This document shows, piece by piece, positions 33,909-44,092 of a stretch of 64,000 nt of DNA. The notes beneath the pieces were generated by a model. That model ran no database searches. It saw nothing but the letters and a program-made list of their open reading frames with translations, and was not told where the DNA came from. This DNA is from Alviniconcha marisindica. Taxonomy: Eukaryota > Mollusca > Gastropoda > Provannidae. Position numbers and translations under genes: made by a program. The number at the start of each line of letters is the position of its first letter. Within the stretch, counting starts at the first letter, position 1. The stretch lies in NCBI GenBank assembly GCA_018857735.1, contig JABMCL010001716.1, forward strand, positions 183,501-247,500. Direction: 5' to 3'.

Positions 33909-36900
33909 AGGAGAGGGAAGGGAGAGAGACAGAAAGACAGGGAGAGAATGAGAGACTAATATATTACAGATGCTTGCATAAACATTTACTTTTCAGTGCT
34001 GTGATAATAATATGTTGTGTGTGTTTGGTGTATTTTTAGCCTTTGTTGCTGTGTTAAAATATTAGTCTGTTGTTTATTCTATTTCCTACTGTGCACCGTA
34101 AGACAAATTTCCTTATAAACTTGTACTGGGTCAATAAATATTCTGATTCTGATTCTGACTCTACTCTCTTCAATTCTTTCCTCTTTTCTATCTTCTTTCT
34201 TTCAGTGGGTTTCTACCTCCACTTTCCTCTTCCCCGTATCTTTTTCATGTGTCGTGAACTTTTGTGGTTTGCGCTTTAAGTGGTGGCCAGCTTGTGTGAA
34301 CTGACTGACAACACATTGTGCAGAAAACGGGTGTTGTCGATGGCAACGTCATTCGTGTGCTGTCTCGACTGAGAATGATTGGTGCAGACTCCATGGCTCA
34401 AACAACAATGGAAACATTTTGGTAAGTGTGTGTGTTATGTGTGTGTGTGTTATGTGTGTGTGTGTGTGTGCGTGCGTGTGTGCATGCGTGTGTGCATGTG
34501 TGTGTGGTGTGTGTGTGTGTGTACATGTGTGTGCGTGCATGTGTGTGTGTGTGTGTGTAATGGCATTCTGATACAGTAATGAAATTGGGTTCAGAATATG
34601 TTAAAGATGGGGCTTTTCTTTCCCTGGTCTTTTTTTTCTCAGGAGCCTTGCAAATGGGTTGGCTGATTGTGACAGACCTGGGGATTTGAACCAAGGACTC
34701 ATGGAGTTGGGGGCCACAGTGTGCACACCCAAAACGCCACTGTGCTCCACCTGCCCCCTCAAACAATTTTGCAAGGCCTACACAAAGGTTGGTTCCTGTT
34801 TGTTCTTCTGTCCTTTCAAAATTGGAGGAGCTCTTCATAGAGTAGAACGTTTTGTGAGTTCTTACGTGTGTCCATTGTAATAATCACTGATAACATAGTG
34901 TTAATTTAATAAGAAATAGATGCACAAGTTATCTCCATTTGCAAAAAGTTACTTTAAAATTGGAAGCAAGAATGTTTTATTCTTCCCATTTGGGAAAATT
35001 AAAGTTTCTGCTGGCATTAATTGATTAAAAAAATAAAATAAAAAGACACTAAAAATACCAACATAACCTATTCCCTCTATGTGAGACACAGCCCTTCAGT
35101 TCATCTTTGAAGTTGAGTCTTAAAACCTTCCTCACTGAATAGTATGTTGGCTGCTGAGCAAGTTATGATTCTGGTATCATGATCATGGTGCTTGTTCAGT
35201 GAGGGGGGAGGGGGATTGTTACGCTTATTTATCTTTACCCCTGGTGTTACAGTGTTCATTGTAAAATGCTCTGTGCTGCTTTCTAAGAGTAGGCATTCTC
35301 AAAATCTCCCATTGTTATGACATATGTACTGAGTGTACATGCTCTGTTTACTGAGCATTTGTTTTCAACAGTTATGCATACAAAATTGGGGCATAGAGGT
35401 AGGGGTGGGGGGGGCGCTAGTACTTTGACAGTGTGATTTAGCATGATGTTGCCTTGTTGCAGGTGGAGAATGAGAAGGCACAGAGCGCATGTCGCTTGGT
35501 GTCCAAAGGAGCAGAGTCGCTGCCTGCGGTTCTTGACATTGAGTGCTGTAAGATTTCACTTTGCATGAGTACATAGTAATGGGATTTTAACATCCTGTTA
35601 ACCACACACAGTTCCCTCGGGATGGTTGCATGGATATATACATGTGAACTTGAAACCATCAACTGAGTCTGCACATGATGATGAAATATATATATACCCA
35701 GTAAACATGCCAGATCCAATCCAGAAGCATTTTGGTTACGGACAGTTATGGCCATTACAGCCAGCGTGCAGCCAGAATCGGCCCAGATCATACATGCCAG
35801 ATCCAACTTCCTGCATCCGTTTTAGTTCCGTTTTTCCGAAGAAGTCATGGATCATATTGTGCAAAACTGACCCGGATCCAGTCTGGGTGTTCTGGTCAGG
35901 GTTTGGCGAAACACATCGGGTCTGGAAGCAAGCTGGTGTGCTGGAATCATTGTGCCCTGTTTGTGGCAGGACGCAAACGGTCCGCTACCATTTTCCCACT
36001 TTTAGACTCAGTTCCATTCTTCCACAGATGTCCAGGATAATACACCAGCACAGATTGTATTTAGTTCTGGCTGATTGTGTCAGGTTTGGGCCAAACGGAT
36101 CCTGTCCAGAAGCTAGCCAATGTGCAAGAATCATCCAGCCCGCTTTTGGCCAATGCTTCCCAGCCGATCCAGATCAGATGTGGCATGTTTACTGGGTAGT
36201 TGTTTTGTGGTTTTGTTGATAAATTTACTTGTGTCAGAGTTGTTTCTTTTACTTGTTCATTTGAACCGTTTCAAAGTCAACATTGGGGAAACTTCAGAGC
36301 GCGTAGATACCATCTTGAACTGAACTGTTTGTTTGACGAGTTCAGCTGCTGTGTGCATGTATTTTTGTGTGAACCAGTTTGTGTGTGTGTTTTTCTTGGT
36401 CTGCAGGCGAGTGAAAATGTGGTCTTACATTCTGTGTGTATGTGGGCATCATGAATCTTTTGTGTGCTGCTTGCATCATGTTGATATCATGTTGATATAC
36501 CTTTGACAAGATGCTGTATTACATGCATGAAGTCACCATTACATGTAGTAATTTTGTTGGTGATGGCTTTTTCCTGAGTTGTTGCTTGGATGTGTTTAAA
36601 AAAAAAAAATTAAGTCTTTTTTATAGCTGAAGTCAAAAGAGGTCTGATCATAAAAATAAAGGGCAACTGAGCAACAAGGAGAATAAATTGATGGTTTACA
36701 GATTGAAACAGTTAGTGGCTGATGTTTGGTGTTATTTCAGTGGCAGAGGGCTAGTTTGTGGCTGATTGGTGTTATTTCAGTGGCAGAGGGCTAGTTTGTA
36801 GCTGATGCTTGGTGTTATTTCAGGGGCAGAGGGCTAGTTTGTAGCTGATGCTTGGTGTTATTTCAGGGGCAGAGGGCTAGTTTGTGGCTGATGTTTGGTG

Positions 36901-37675
36901 TTATTTCAATGGTAGAGGGCTAGTTTGTGGCTGATGTTTGGTGTTATTTCAGTGGCAGAGGGCTAGTTTGTGGCTGATGTTTGGTGTTATTTCAGTGGCA
37001 GAGGGCTAGTTTGTGGCTGATGTTTGGTGTTATTTCAGTGGCAGAGGGCTAGTTTGTAGCTGATGCTTGGTGTTATTTCAGGGGCAAAGGGCTAGTTTGT
37101 AGCTGATGCTTGGTGTTATTTCAGGGGCAGAAGGCTAGTTTGTGGCTGATGTTTGGTGTTAGTTCAATGGCAGAGGGCTAGTTTGTGGCTGATGTTTGGT
37201 GTTATTTCAGTGGCAGAGGGCTAGTTTGTGGCTGATGTTTGGTGTTATTTCAGTGGCAGAGGGCTAGTTTGTGGCTGATGTTTGGTGTTATTTCAGTGGC
37301 AGAGGGCTAGTTTGTGGCTGATGTTTGGTGCCAGTGGCAGAGGGCTAGTTTGTGGCTGATGTTTGGTGTTATTTCAGTGGCAGAGGGCTAGTTTGTGGCT
37401 GATGTTTGGTGCCAGTGGCAGAGCTAGTTTGTGGCTGATGTTTGGTGTTATTTCAGTTGCAGAGGGCTAGTTTGTGGTTGATGTTTGGTGTTATTTCAGT
37501 GGCAGAGGGCTGTAAGTTGTGCCTCCCTGCAGATGATCCATGGGACACAAGGTACAGTCACATTTTTGTGTTAATCTTTGTGAGAATGCTTTTGAAATAG
37601 AGTGTATTCAGTTATAGATCTGCTGGAGAAGTGGTGTTTGAAAGGAGCATTGTCATACTTTAGATCTTTGTGTGT

Positions 37676-37717
<42 letters not shown>

Positions 37718-40700
37718 TGTGTGTTTGGAACAACATTTTAATATTTTAGATTTTAGTGAGTCTTTTTGGAATTTGTATTTTAATTCCTTGTGACAATCTG
37801 TTTTTGGAACAGAACATTGTTACAAGATCTTTGTGTAAGTGCTTTTGGAACATAATTTTATTTTTATTTTAGATCTTTGTTCCTTATTGCAGCAGAACAT
37901 TTTCATATTTTAGCAGTACTTTTTGCAATGGTCATGTTATGTATTTCTTTAGCAGATCTTAGATTTACAGACAACTGATTGAGATCTTATCCATGAACTT
38001 GTGTTTATTTGTACACATGCAAAGCCTGTTCACCAATCAAAATTGCGATCAAGTTGTACATGGACTTTAATAGCAGTTTGGGCTGTACTGTGCATTTGAG
38101 TCACTCTAGAATAAGTCTAGGCAGGATTCAAAAATGTTGACACTTTCTGCTGTTACTGTGTGATAGGTTTTGATCTCTTTAATTCAAATGGGTTTTCTTT
38201 TTCTTCATTTGTTTTCATTTTCATTTAGTCTTGGGGTTCAGAACTTTCCTCGCAAGGCCAAGAAGAAGGCAGCCAGAGAACAGACATCCTCTGTGTGTGT
38301 GGTGTGTAAAATTTGCCAGGGCAGCCCAAACACATTCCTCATTTTGCAGAGACCTCAGAAAGGTAACAGAAGCAATGACTACTCTTTGTTACTTTATACC
38401 CTAATAAATGTGTAGTAGGTCAGGTGGTTGAACTGCCACAGATGGCTTTTTCTGTGAAATAAAGAGATTCAATGAAGCAGAGCAAGAGCATTAGCTCTCG
38501 AAAGCCAAAGTTAAGCACGATTGATCATGGTCACCAAATGGATGGGTGACTATTATGTGCTAGGCTTTGCACCCGCCTTGAGATTTCTCCAGAGTCAAAT
38601 TGTGTACAGACTCTACAGAAGTCCTTAGGATTAGACAACAAACAGGTCCCCTGTGTTTATACACCTGCTAAAAGATCGCATGTGCATGTTAAATATCCTG
38701 TAGTCCATGTCCGAGTTTGGTAGACTGGAAAATCGAAAATAGCCCAGCATGCATTGAAAGAGTTTGAGTCTTCATAATGTTGAAGTTGGATGCTACAGGG
38801 AAGAAGAAGAAGAGATAAAGGGCTCCATGCTGAGCTCTGAGCCCTACCTCCTGTAGTTACCATCCCACAAGACCACCTTCGTCTGTCAAGCGCCATTACT
38901 CTGGAACAATCCACCCTAGTCTCTCCAATACTTTTCTTCCATAGCAGCGTTTAAATCTGCCCTCAAGACCCATCTTTTCTCCTCTGGACTCTGAATGCCT
39001 TGCCTGTGTGTATGCAGTTGCATACTTCATTGGTTTTTTTTTTTATGTGTGTGTGTGTATGCGTGCATGCATGCGTTTGTGAGTATGTCTGTGTGCGCAC
39101 ATGTCTGCATTCATGTTTTTGTGTGTGTGTTGGAAGTGGTAAGAAAGATATTGAATGAAGTGTTTTAGTGTGTTTCTGTAAATAGTAGGGTCCATTGTCA
39201 ACAAGACCGTGTGTTAATATTATATTGGCCCTGATATAACTGCAGTGGTTGACTGGGCGTAAAACACCAAGTTACTTAAGTTAATATTATATCAATAAGG
39301 CTGTGTGTATTAATAAGACTGTGTTAATATTATGTCATTAAGGTTGTGTGTATTAATAAGATTGTGTGTGTTAATAAGACTGTGCATTAATCAGACTTTG
39401 CATGTTAATCAGACTCTGTTAATCAGAGTGTGTGTTAATAGGGTTGTGTGTGTTAATCAGATTAAAGTTGCTGCACAACCATGTGTTACATTGAGTGTGA
39501 CCTGCTCCACTTTCAGGGTTGCTGGCAGGGTTATGGGAATTCCCTAGTTCTGACATGGACGCAAGTGCTAGCTGCTCAGCTCCGTCAGACATCCTCCAGC
39601 AACTCCAGTCTGACCATGGTGTGCATGTCAGTTGTGCTGAAAGCAAAACCAAGCTTGGAGAGGTAACTTCCCTTGTGGAGTGATTTCACACCTTTATTAC
39701 AATATACTTGGGTGACTTGCATTTTGGAAGAGCTGAAGTGTTGAGGAGCTTGAGACATTACCAGCTGGCACAAAGCCAAAGATTTACAATGTCAGCTGCC
39801 TTTGAAACACTTGCCCTCTTTTAAGCAGCACTGCCAGATGACCAGCCCATTTGAACACTCACCCTTTTTTAAACAACGCAGAAAATGACCAAACCTACAA
39901 GAAACATACCTGCTTTTAAACAACACAGAAAATGACCAAACCGCCTATATCTTTCAGTTAGTGTTGGATACATAACTGGACATTTTAAAACAAGTTCCAT
40001 AATGTTAACCTTTTGTTTTAATCTCTTTTACCGGCTGGACAGAATAAGCTTTAAAAAAAGCCAGCTCCTTAATTAAAATATTTATGAAGCACAAAAAGTT
40101 TGGCTGGAGAGAGTGTTCTAAGTGGATGCACACGCACAGGCACCTGCACACATGGCTATGCTGACTATACACAACACAATTTCCAGCCAAATTAAACAGA
40201 TAACAAACAGCGACTTGAAGCAGAGGCAGACAGCAGCATGGAGCAGAAAATGCAGCAGGTCTGTTGTTTGGAAAAAGGAGTGGCTTGAGGTTAGATGTGA
40301 AGGAATCCAGAGAAGGTTTTTGTCAGAGAGAAAGGGGAAGGTCATTCTGTGTAGAGGGGCTGAAGATGGGTGGGAACAAGCAGTGGAAAGTCTTCATAAG
40401 GGGGGCATAGTGTTGCAGTGGAAAGTCTTCATAAGGGGGGCATAGTGTTGCAGTGGAAAGTCTTCATAAGGGGGGCATAGTGTTGCAGTGGAAAGTCTTC
40501 ATAAGGGGGGCATAGTGTTGCAGTGGAAAGTCTTCATAAGGGGGGCATAGTGTTGCAGTGGAAAGTCTTCATAAGGGGGTCATAGTGTTGCAGTGGAAAG
40601 TCTTCATAAGGGGGTCATAGTGTTGCAGTGGAAAGTCTTCATAAGGGGGTCATAGTGTTGCAGTGGAAAGTCTTCATAAGGGGGTCATAGTGTTGCAGTG

Positions 40701-43203
40701 GAAAGTCTTCATAAGGGGGGCATAGTGTTGCAGTGGAAAGTCTTCATAAGGGGGGCATAGTGTTGCATGGGTTTGCCCGGAGGTCTGTGCTGTGCTGTCA
40801 GTCCACACTGTTTTGCTGTTAATAATAATAAAGTATTTATAAAGCACAAAATCTTGTCCATCAATACTATTCTAAGCACACACACACACGCATGCACCCC
40901 CCCCCCCCCACACACACACACACACACACACTCACTCTCTGACTATACACAGCTTAATTTATGCAGCTTAAAATGGGCAGCACACAGAGACTTGAGATGG
41001 ATGAAGACGGCAGCATGGAGCAGAAACATGGCAGGTCTACAGTATTGGGAAAGAAACGTTTTCAGGTTACACTTGAATGAGTTCTGTTGCAGGTTGTGCA
41101 CATCTTCTCCCACATCCACCAGACCTACTTGGTTTCCATGGTGACAGCAACTGAGAAGAACCTCACCATGACAACAGAGCGACCAGCAAGGTGGCTGACG
41201 AGAGAGGAACTGGATGATGCTGCTTTGCCCACAGCCATGAGGAAGGTTGTTGGTGGTGAATTATTTGTTTTGTTTTTATAGAAAGATGCAAATGCTCAAA
41301 AGGTTACCACAGAATGCTGATTTTAATAGGACAACACAAGATATGTGCATGTTTTGTGTTTTGTTAAAATTACCTTTTAACATTTTTGTTTTTTAACCTT
41401 TTATGTGTTTTGATCTGGTTTGCAAATGCCAGATTTTTATTTTTATTTTCAAAGGTTCTGTAAATCTGTTGGTGATAACAGTGCCTGACTCCACCCCCCC
41501 CCCTCTCCCCGCTCACCCCCACCCCCACAGACCCACCACCAACCCATGTAAAAAGGTTGCTTCTCAGGTTTTTGGTATTTGCAACTGGTAAGCAAGGAAA
41601 CATTTAAGGTTGACTGTGGAAATAGCGTGAGAATGTATCAGTTCTGTTCCCAAAGCACATCTGTTTCAGCTTTTGCACATATCTGTAATACTGTTATAGG
41701 CTTTTTTTTAAATGTGCAGCTGGTACTCTAGAATTCAACAGATGACAGGTACCAGTTATTACTGGGGTGTTGATTTTTTTATGGGGAGCATGGGTCTTTG
41801 TCTTTGCAGTAAACAACAGCTTTAATTCTTTTGTGTAATAGTTTTTGTTTTTGTTTTAAAACAGCATATTTCATCTTCTTTCCTTTTGTTTTTTAGGTCT
41901 TCAAGCTTTGCTGTGATGGAAAAACGGGGTCTAAGGTAAAAATGAAAAACTGCATATTTTTATTATAGGCTTGTTTTTTCTTCTTCTTTCAAATAGGAGC
42001 AAGTCACATTTTCCGTATATCTTTAAATAATATGTTTTTTGCCATAATGCAATTTGTTGGTGTTTATTTTCTGTAAGCCCCTCTTGGGCAGATATGGTCA
42101 GCTGTGATTGTTTCTCTCTCTGTCTTTGTCACTGTCTCTGTCTCCGTCTCTGTCTGTCTGTCTCTGTCTGTCTGTCTCTATCTCTCTCTCCCCCCCACCC
42201 CCCTCACCCCCTCTGTCCCTTTGCCTGTGGAGTTGGGGTGGGGGACTGGGGGTGCACACTGTCTGCAGATGACTCTTCTTTTTCCTCCATCCATCCAATT
42301 TCGACACTTTTAAGACTCAGACACATGCAGTGCATGCAGAACTAATTTAGCAGTTCTGTAATCCACCAAACTCTGATATCAACTACCAAGGATCTTTAGT
42401 GTTTATGTGTGGTCTTTTTGTGTGCATATGCACACACACACAGGGGACTTTGGTTTAGAGTCTCATTGGAGGGACTTTTGTAATTAGTTCGTTTTTGGAT
42501 TTGAACATTCTGTCAACAGCACAGGGTCACCTCAGGATGAATCACACATTTACATTTCTTTTACACCAGTTCAGAACACAGTAACTTGTTCACAATTTTG
42601 TCTAACTCACTGTTGCAGCAGAAAAAACTCACCATTGATCTGTCTATCAGTGCACAGTAACACATATTTTGGTATGCCAAAAACAAATACCCATTCCATT
42701 CCTTGGTACTATCTAAATTCCATAGGCACTCACCACGGGAATCTGTTTAAACCACCTGTGACTATAAGCAGGGTAACCCATTTTATTCGGTGCATCTTTG
42801 ACATAGTACCTTTGGTGGAGTTTATGTACCGTGTATTATTCGCTTGCCAGGTGAGTTACCATAGGCAACTTGGGTCTCTGTTGCTGTGTTCCTGTGAAGT
42901 CGTTCAGGTGCTAATTAATTCCCTGATTTGTTTATTCCTGGGCCTCATTCTGTTTCAGACGATAGAAAACAAGAGTTTTACATGCTGTCTTCTTGACAAG
43001 GTCAGGGTCACAGATACAGTTCATTTCTTCTGTGTTTGTTCATTCTGTATCTCCTGACCTGCCGAACTCTTTAATAGCTTGTTACTTTTTGTTGGGCTGA
43101 GCATCTTCTCTGTTTGCAGAGTGTGAAAAGAAAACGAGAAGAGATAGAGGAGGACAAGAGGAAGCAGCGATCCATTGACTCCTTCTTCAAAACCAAGAGC
43201 TGA
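21010..43203 (+). CDS. MUTYH: Adenine DNA glycosylase MUTYH, sixteen exons, complete
   Basis: Exons 21010-21049, 21408-21556, 22537-22573, 23199-23272, 30111-30152, 30646-30717, 32660-32773, 34324-34421, 34643-34787, 35463-35547, 37500-37551, 38229-38362, 39517-39662, 41093-41245, 41897-41935, 43120-43203; 1464 nt, 487 aa (human about 546). It removes A paired with 8-oxoG. Landmarks: basic start [30 protein letters not shown] with catalytic Glu80; helix-hairpin-helix [19 protein letters not shown] (158-176); VVDGNV with catalytic Asp182; [4Fe-4S] cysteines 236, 243, 246, 252 (C-x6-C-x2-C-x5-C); short linker; Nudix-like 8-oxoG recognition domain from [13 protein letters not shown] through [11 protein letters not shown] to [11 protein letters not shown]-terminal PCNA box QRSIDSFF (476-483). 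All splice phases agree. ATTAAA at 43354 may be the poly(A) signal. Confidence 0.95.
21145..21190. repeat. (CA)n microsatellite
   Basis: About 46 bp of CA in MUTYH intron 1. Confidence 0.9.
21557..23198. other. MUTYH introns 2 and 3, no further feature seen
   Basis: AT-rich intron DNA interrupted only by exon 3 (22537-22573). No SINE, array or extra exon recognised. Confidence 0.5.
24049..26224 (+). CDS. OTU-protease-like protein nested in MUTYH intron 4, three exons
   Basis: Proposed exons 24049-24067, 24792-25014, 25204-26224 (420 aa). The first exon (MAPTRS) is the least certain. Exon 2 is strongly basic ([36 protein letters not shown]), suggesting nucleic-acid binding or nuclear import. 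Exon 3 begins with a [10 protein letters not shown] repeat, then a globular domain with [16 protein letters not shown] (Asp241, Cys244), a middle part with [20 protein letters not shown] and a closing [10 protein letters not shown] (His398): the Cys-His pair and DGNC motif of OTU deubiquitinases. The middle part recalls vertnin-like proteins, from memory. The third exon needs the acceptor CTACAGAG to keep frame. The position inside inverted repeats suggests element cargo rather than a host gene. Confidence 0.6.
25250..25435 (+). repeat. In-frame 30-bp coding minisatellite in the OTU-like gene
   Basis: About five repeats of a unit encoding [10 protein letters not shown], one expanded by TAPVP. 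The unit is a multiple of three, so copy number can change without breaking the frame. It forms a Pro/Ser/Thr/acidic linker before the OTU domain. Confidence 0.85.
26437..26615 (+). repeat. Three tandem copies of a 50-70-bp unit
   Basis: CTTCTAGCAGGACAGATGCA followed by GCTGAAAGCCAGAATAAAAT recurs at about 26437, 26506 and 26563. It lies in the spacer before the putative downstream exons of the OTU-like gene. Confidence 0.8.
26654..27106 (+). pseudogene. Putative downstream exons of the OTU-like gene, out of frame
   Basis: Segment 26654-26717 after a TTTCAG reads [20 protein letters not shown], and 26909-27106 after CTTCAG reads [20 protein letters not shown] to QIFEIV-stop. The stretch right after the stop at 26224 also looks coding in another frame ([20 protein letters not shown] up to a GTGAGA donor at about 26288). 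Joining these to the main frame needs a one-base shift near 26180-26195, and the last two segments do not share a phase with the obvious donors. Either the copy is broken or splicing differs from what I can see. Confidence 0.4.
27107..29068. repeat. Right arm of the OTU element with subterminal motif copies
   Basis: The motif TTACATCCAACAGTTAA or close variants recurs near 28172, 28346, 28537 and 28873, and inverted (CTGTCGGATGTAA) near 28698. Repeated subterminal motifs are common transposase-binding sites. AATAAA-type signals at 27223 and 27350 could end the nested transcript. No other coding sequence seen. Confidence 0.45.
29925..30104 (+). repeat. Four 45-bp repeats forming the run-in to the MUTYH exon 5 acceptor
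   Basis: The unit CTTGTTTGACTTGTTTTGTG plus TGACTGTTCCTGTTGTGTCA and CACTG is repeated four times almost exactly. A fifth partial start (CTTGTTTG) runs straight into the true acceptor TGCAG at 30106-30110. The pyrimidine-rich unit thus supplies the polypyrimidine tract; the repeat itself has no AG at the matching place. Confidence 0.85.
30380..30525. repeat. (TG)n microsatellite
   Basis: Imperfect TG tract in MUTYH intron 5, interrupted by CACG and CATG steps. Confidence 0.9.
30800..30850 (+). pseudogene. Partial duplicate of MUTYH exon 6 with its donor
   Basis: CTCTCGTGGCAAGCGGCTCT and CCAGGGAGCGCAAAAG|GTGAAG repeat the last three quarters of exon 6 and its 5' splice site, 133 bp downstream of the original. 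A 2-bp loss (TGGTATACTC for TGGTTATTACTC) breaks the frame and no acceptor precedes it, so it should not act as an exon, though the donor is intact. Confidence 0.85.
30860..31394 (+). repeat. Minisatellite of about 55-60 bp, MUTYH intron 6
   Basis: About nine units of the type CATGGTATCAAAGCTATGGG, GAGGTGGGGATAGCTGTC. The same sequence first appears in the unique intron just after exon 6 (30750-30790), so the array grew from the region next to the exon 6 donor. Confidence 0.85.
31395..31799 (+). mobile_element. tRNA-derived SINE, family B
   Basis: The head GGGATAGCACTGTGGTAGAC is followed by the body seen inverted at 16895-17372 (AGAATATTCTTCTCCAGGGT, AAAAGATCCCAATCATTGTG, CTGGTGCATGGTTGTATGGT). 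It is more diverged than that copy. Confidence 0.7.
31870..32574. mobile_element. 705-bp TTAA-flanked inverted-repeat element
   Basis: Left end CCCACTTGGCCCCAGACC and reverse complement of the right end CCCGTTTGGCCCCAGACC are near identical, and TTAA lies outside both (31866-31869, 32575-32578). TTAACCC...GGGTTAA is the piggyBac arrangement; Kolobok is the alternative. It shares the internal motif AATCTCCAAAGATGAAGCTC with the Kolobok-like element of PAK1IP1 intron 5. No coding capacity. Located in MUTYH intron 6. Confidence 0.65.
32774..34323. repeat. MUTYH intron 7 with a (TG)n tract
   Basis: The notable content is a TG run of about 70 bp at 33838-33907 followed by a GA-rich part, and a CAGA/AGAG patch near 32940-32990. 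No exon or mobile element recognised. Confidence 0.6.
34425..34560. repeat. (TG)n microsatellite
   Basis: Interrupted TG/CGTG tract starting four bases after the MUTYH exon 8 donor (GTAAGTGTG), so the donor itself runs into the repeat. Confidence 0.9.
35697..36196. mobile_element. 500-bp MITE-like element with TA target duplication
   Basis: Left end CCCAGTAAACATGCCA and right end (reverse complement) CCCAGTAAACATGCCA agree for 16 bases, and TA sits outside both ends (35695-35696, 36197-36198). Subterminal copies of ATGCCAGATCCAA and GATCCAGAT occur in both halves. No transposase frame. Tc1/mariner-like TA insertion is one option. Located in MUTYH intron 10. Confidence 0.75.
36722..37499 (+). 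repeat. About 18 copies of the MUTYH exon 11 acceptor (43-bp unit)
   Basis: Each unit is GCTGATGTTTGGTGTTATTT then CAG and TGGCAGAGGGCTAGTTTGTG. The true exon 11 begins right at the end of the array with TTATTTCAG and TGGCAGAGGGCTGTAAG. By my count 14 copies keep TTTCAG, two have CCAG and two have lost AG. After exon 10 (phase 1) any copy reads Leu or Trp, Ala, Glu, Gly, stop, because TGT of the true exon is TAG in the copies (two copies carry a changed base or a short deletion). Confidence 0.9.
37660..37726. repeat. (TG)n microsatellite
   Basis: TG tract in MUTYH intron 11. Confidence 0.9.
38475..38995 (+). mobile_element. 5S rRNA-derived SINE with a LINE-type 3' part
   Basis: The head (38480-38575) follows 5S rRNA: CATTAGCTCTCGAAAGCC, AAGTTAAGCACG (box A) and AAATGGATGGGTGAC (box C). 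The distal part (about 38870-38995) reads, with two stops, APLLWNNPP and [16 protein letters not shown], which resembles the end of a LINE reverse-transcriptase ORF of L2/CR1 type. This fits a SINE3-type element that borrowed the tail of its partner LINE. It lies in MUTYH intron 12. Confidence 0.65.
39290..39470 (+). repeat. Short degenerate tandem repeats
   Basis: Loosely repeated GTGTGTTAATAAGACTGTG-like units just upstream of MUTYH exon 13. Confidence 0.6.
40066..41075 (+). repeat. Pair of related 250-bp repeats flanking a 35-bp minisatellite
   Basis: The segment at 40066-40350 (ATATTTATGAAGCACAAAA to CAGCATGGAGCAGAAAATGC) is repeated in diverged form at 40825-41075 (GTATTTATAAAGCACAAAA to CAGCATGGAGCAGAAACATG). 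It may be two copies of one dispersed element or a segmental duplication. All in MUTYH intron 13. Confidence 0.65.
40379..40768 (+). repeat. 35-bp minisatellite, about 11 copies
   Basis: Nearly identical units CAGTGGAAAGTCTTCATAAG plus GGGGGCATAGTGTTG; a G/T change splits them into GGGGGGCATAG and GGGGGTCATAG types, the T type forming a central block. Confidence 0.95.
41246..43119. other. MUTYH introns 14 and 15, low-complexity patches only
   Basis: Apart from exon 15 (41897-41935) there is a C-rich patch at 41492-41530 and a TCTG/TC patch at 42106-42200. No further exon or mobile element seen. Confidence 0.5.
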
Positions 43204-43391
43204 GGGACATCCCGCCACGTTTGCACTCCGCTGTTAACATGTGGCATTAAGAACAGTGTTACAAGGTGGCATCAAAACCTACTTGCTATTTGACGAACTG
43301 TGTTTTTATTTTGTACTGATACATCTCAGGGAATCAGGAAGTATCTGTCTGGAATTAAAAAGTAAAATGTACATGTTGAGATTATTGGTTT

Positions 43392-44092
43392 GTTTGGTTT
43401 GGTTGTGTCTAATGCTTCCTGTTGATTGTGTTGTGTTTAATGTTTCATATTGACTGTGTTGTGTCTAATATGTTTCCTGTTGTGTCTGATGTTTCCTGTT
43501 GATTGTGTTGTGTTGACTGTTTCCTATTGGCTGTCTTGTGTCTAATGTTTCCTGTTAACTGTGCTGTGTCTGATGTTTCCTATTGATTGTGTTGTGTTTA
43601 ATGTTTCCTGTTGATTGTGTTGTGTTTAATGTTTCCTGTTGATTGTGTTGTGTTGAATGTTTCCTGTTGATTGTTTCCTATTGATTGTGTTGTGTTTAAT
43701 ATTGCTTTTGATTGTGTTGTGTTGAATGTTTCCTGTTGATTGTGTTGTGTTTAATGTTTCCTATTGATTGTGTTGTGTTTAATGTTTCCTGTTGATTGTG
43801 TTGTGTTGAATGTTTCCTATTGATTGTGTTGTGTTTAATGTTTCCTATTGATTGTGTTGTGTTTAATGTTTCCTGTTGATTGTGTTGTGTTGAATGTTTC
43901 CTGTTGATTGTGTTATGTTGAATGTTTCCTATTGATTGGGTTGTGTGGAATGTTTCCTGTTGATTGTGTTGTGTTGAATGTTTCCTATTGATTGTGTTGT
44001 GTTGAACGTTTCCTGATGATTGTGTTGTGTTGAACGTTTCCTGATGATTGTGTTGTGTTGAATGCTTCCTGTTGATTGTGCTGTGTGTAGAA
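43392..44092 (+). repeat. 28-bp minisatellite downstream of MUTYH
   Basis: About 25 units of TTGATTGTGTTGTGTTTAAT with GTTTCCTG, starting about 190 bp after the MUTYH stop and just after the possible poly(A) signal. Frames across it remain open because of the unit composition, not coding. Confidence 0.9.

Noticed and set aside
40379..40768. 35-bp array as another splice-acceptor array (unit has GTTGCAG)
   Set aside because: The bases after CAG (TGGAAAGTC) do not match MUTYH exon 14 and the array is over 300 bp from it.
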